Assembly: GCA_964017235.1 (NCBI GenBank)
Contig: OZ024940.1
Location: forward strand, 29,940,573 to 30,004,572
Direction of reading: 5' to 3'
Length of the DNA: 64,000 nt
Source of the DNA: Sabellastarte sp. h YS-2021
Lineage: Eukaryota > Annelida > Polychaeta > Sabellida > Sabellidae
In this document: piece after piece, positions 63,293-64,000 of the stretch
Position numbering within the stretch: the first letter of the stretch is position 1
Layout: the number at the start of each line of letters is the position of its first letter
Position numbers and translations under genes: made by a program
The notes under the pieces: model-generated
What the model saw: the letters and a program-made list of their open reading frames with translations, nothing else
The model's database searches: none
Told to the model about the DNA's origin: nothing

Positions 63293-64000
63293 CTAGAAAC
63301 ACATATTATTCAGACTTGCACTCAGGTTTTTTTTAATTTTTACAAAATCGTGGTAAGAAAATGTTTTTAACACAGTTTACACAAATAGCATCAGATATGC
63401 CCATACAGGGTACAGTATAGGAAAATAGCATTGGAGACCATGAGAGACAGAAGAGATGAGAAAGTAGAAAGACAAGGAGTCTTTCTAAATAGATATTGTA
63501 AGTTAAGTAAATGTGTAAAGAAAGAGAAAATGTACGCAAGGACAAAGCATCAAAATCAACAATTCAACAGCAAGATGACAGCATTAATCTGTAAACTACA
63601 AGTTCTGAAGCTGTAAAATTTGTTAACTGATCTATTTATTAACTGAAGTATAGCTAGTCAATGGAGATAGCCTAATTAGGTAAAAGTACATATAATAATC
63701 AGTTGCAGCAATCCACACATCTTTGTGATAGGAGAAATATGTCTAAAATATGGCTGTAATAAACATTCTGGTATGATGTTGCACATGTAATCCTTCCAAT
63801 CAAAATAGCTACATGACAAATTCCTACACCTTACAGTTTCCGAGATATAGTCCGAACAAGGTTTTAAAAGGTCAAAGTCACTACAGCAAGGTCAAAGATC
63901 AAGTCAAGGTCACACCATGTCGTTGCAACCCTACATCCCCAACGAATAACCCTGCAAAGTATCAACTCCCCACACCTTGTATTTTCTGGGATATAACCCA
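63293..64000. other. Upstream intron, start of another repeat
   Basis: 63,850-64,000 has TTCCGAGATATAGTCC and several AAGGTCAAA motifs like the Helentron-like families. No exon recognised. Confidence 0.45.

Overview
The window is animal nuclear DNA, rich in transposons and A+T. I see no rRNA, no canonical tRNA gene and no CRISPR. It carries DIRS-type tyrosine-recombinase retrotransposons, tRNA-derived SINEs with target duplications, short hAT-like and TA-flanked inverted-repeat elements, and Helentron-like elements with minisatellite cores. Genes have short exons and long introns. This fits a lophotrochozoan, most likely a bivalve or other mollusc; the taxon is an inference from repeat style only.

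Layout. 1-6.8 kb: tandem array of a ~1.5-kb monomer, interrupted by a Helentron-like element. 6.8-13.2 kb: diverged repeats and one SINE. 13.18-26.0 kb: DIRS element 2, with DIRS element 1 inserted into its extreme end. 26.0-32.0 kb: Helentron-like elements with a ~146-bp core repeat. 32.7-63.3 kb: one host gene on the minus strand, read here as ten short exons (1,070 coding nt in window, stop at 32,728-32,730). Introns hold the rest: DIRS element 3 (39.3-44.7 kb), DIRS element 4 nested in a hAT element nested in another hAT element (52.5-59.2 kb), foldbacks, SINEs, a minisatellite and LINE tails. The host gene's first exons lie beyond the right edge.

The host gene encodes a protein-kinase fold resembling the NEK family. 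It is predicted to be catalytically dead: HRD reads HGK, DFG reads EPE and the glycine loop is eroded, while the VAK lysine and the APE, DIW and RPS motifs remain. All nine introns have GT-AG borders and every junction keeps phase.

The four DIRS elements all point to the minus strand and share one plan: inverted terminal repeats (ITRs), gag-like ORF with a Cys cluster, RT-RNase H, tyrosine recombinase (YR), then an internal complementary region (ICR) that joins the complements of both outer ends. Element 4 has all three frames open. Elements 1, 2 and 3 carry frameshifts, stops or deletions. Elements 1 and 4 form a subfamily in which the gag frame is separated from a Cys-rich YR frame by TGA in the context TGA-CAA-TTA, and the YR frame runs across the whole RT-RNase H region. 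This suggests stop readthrough and long dual coding.
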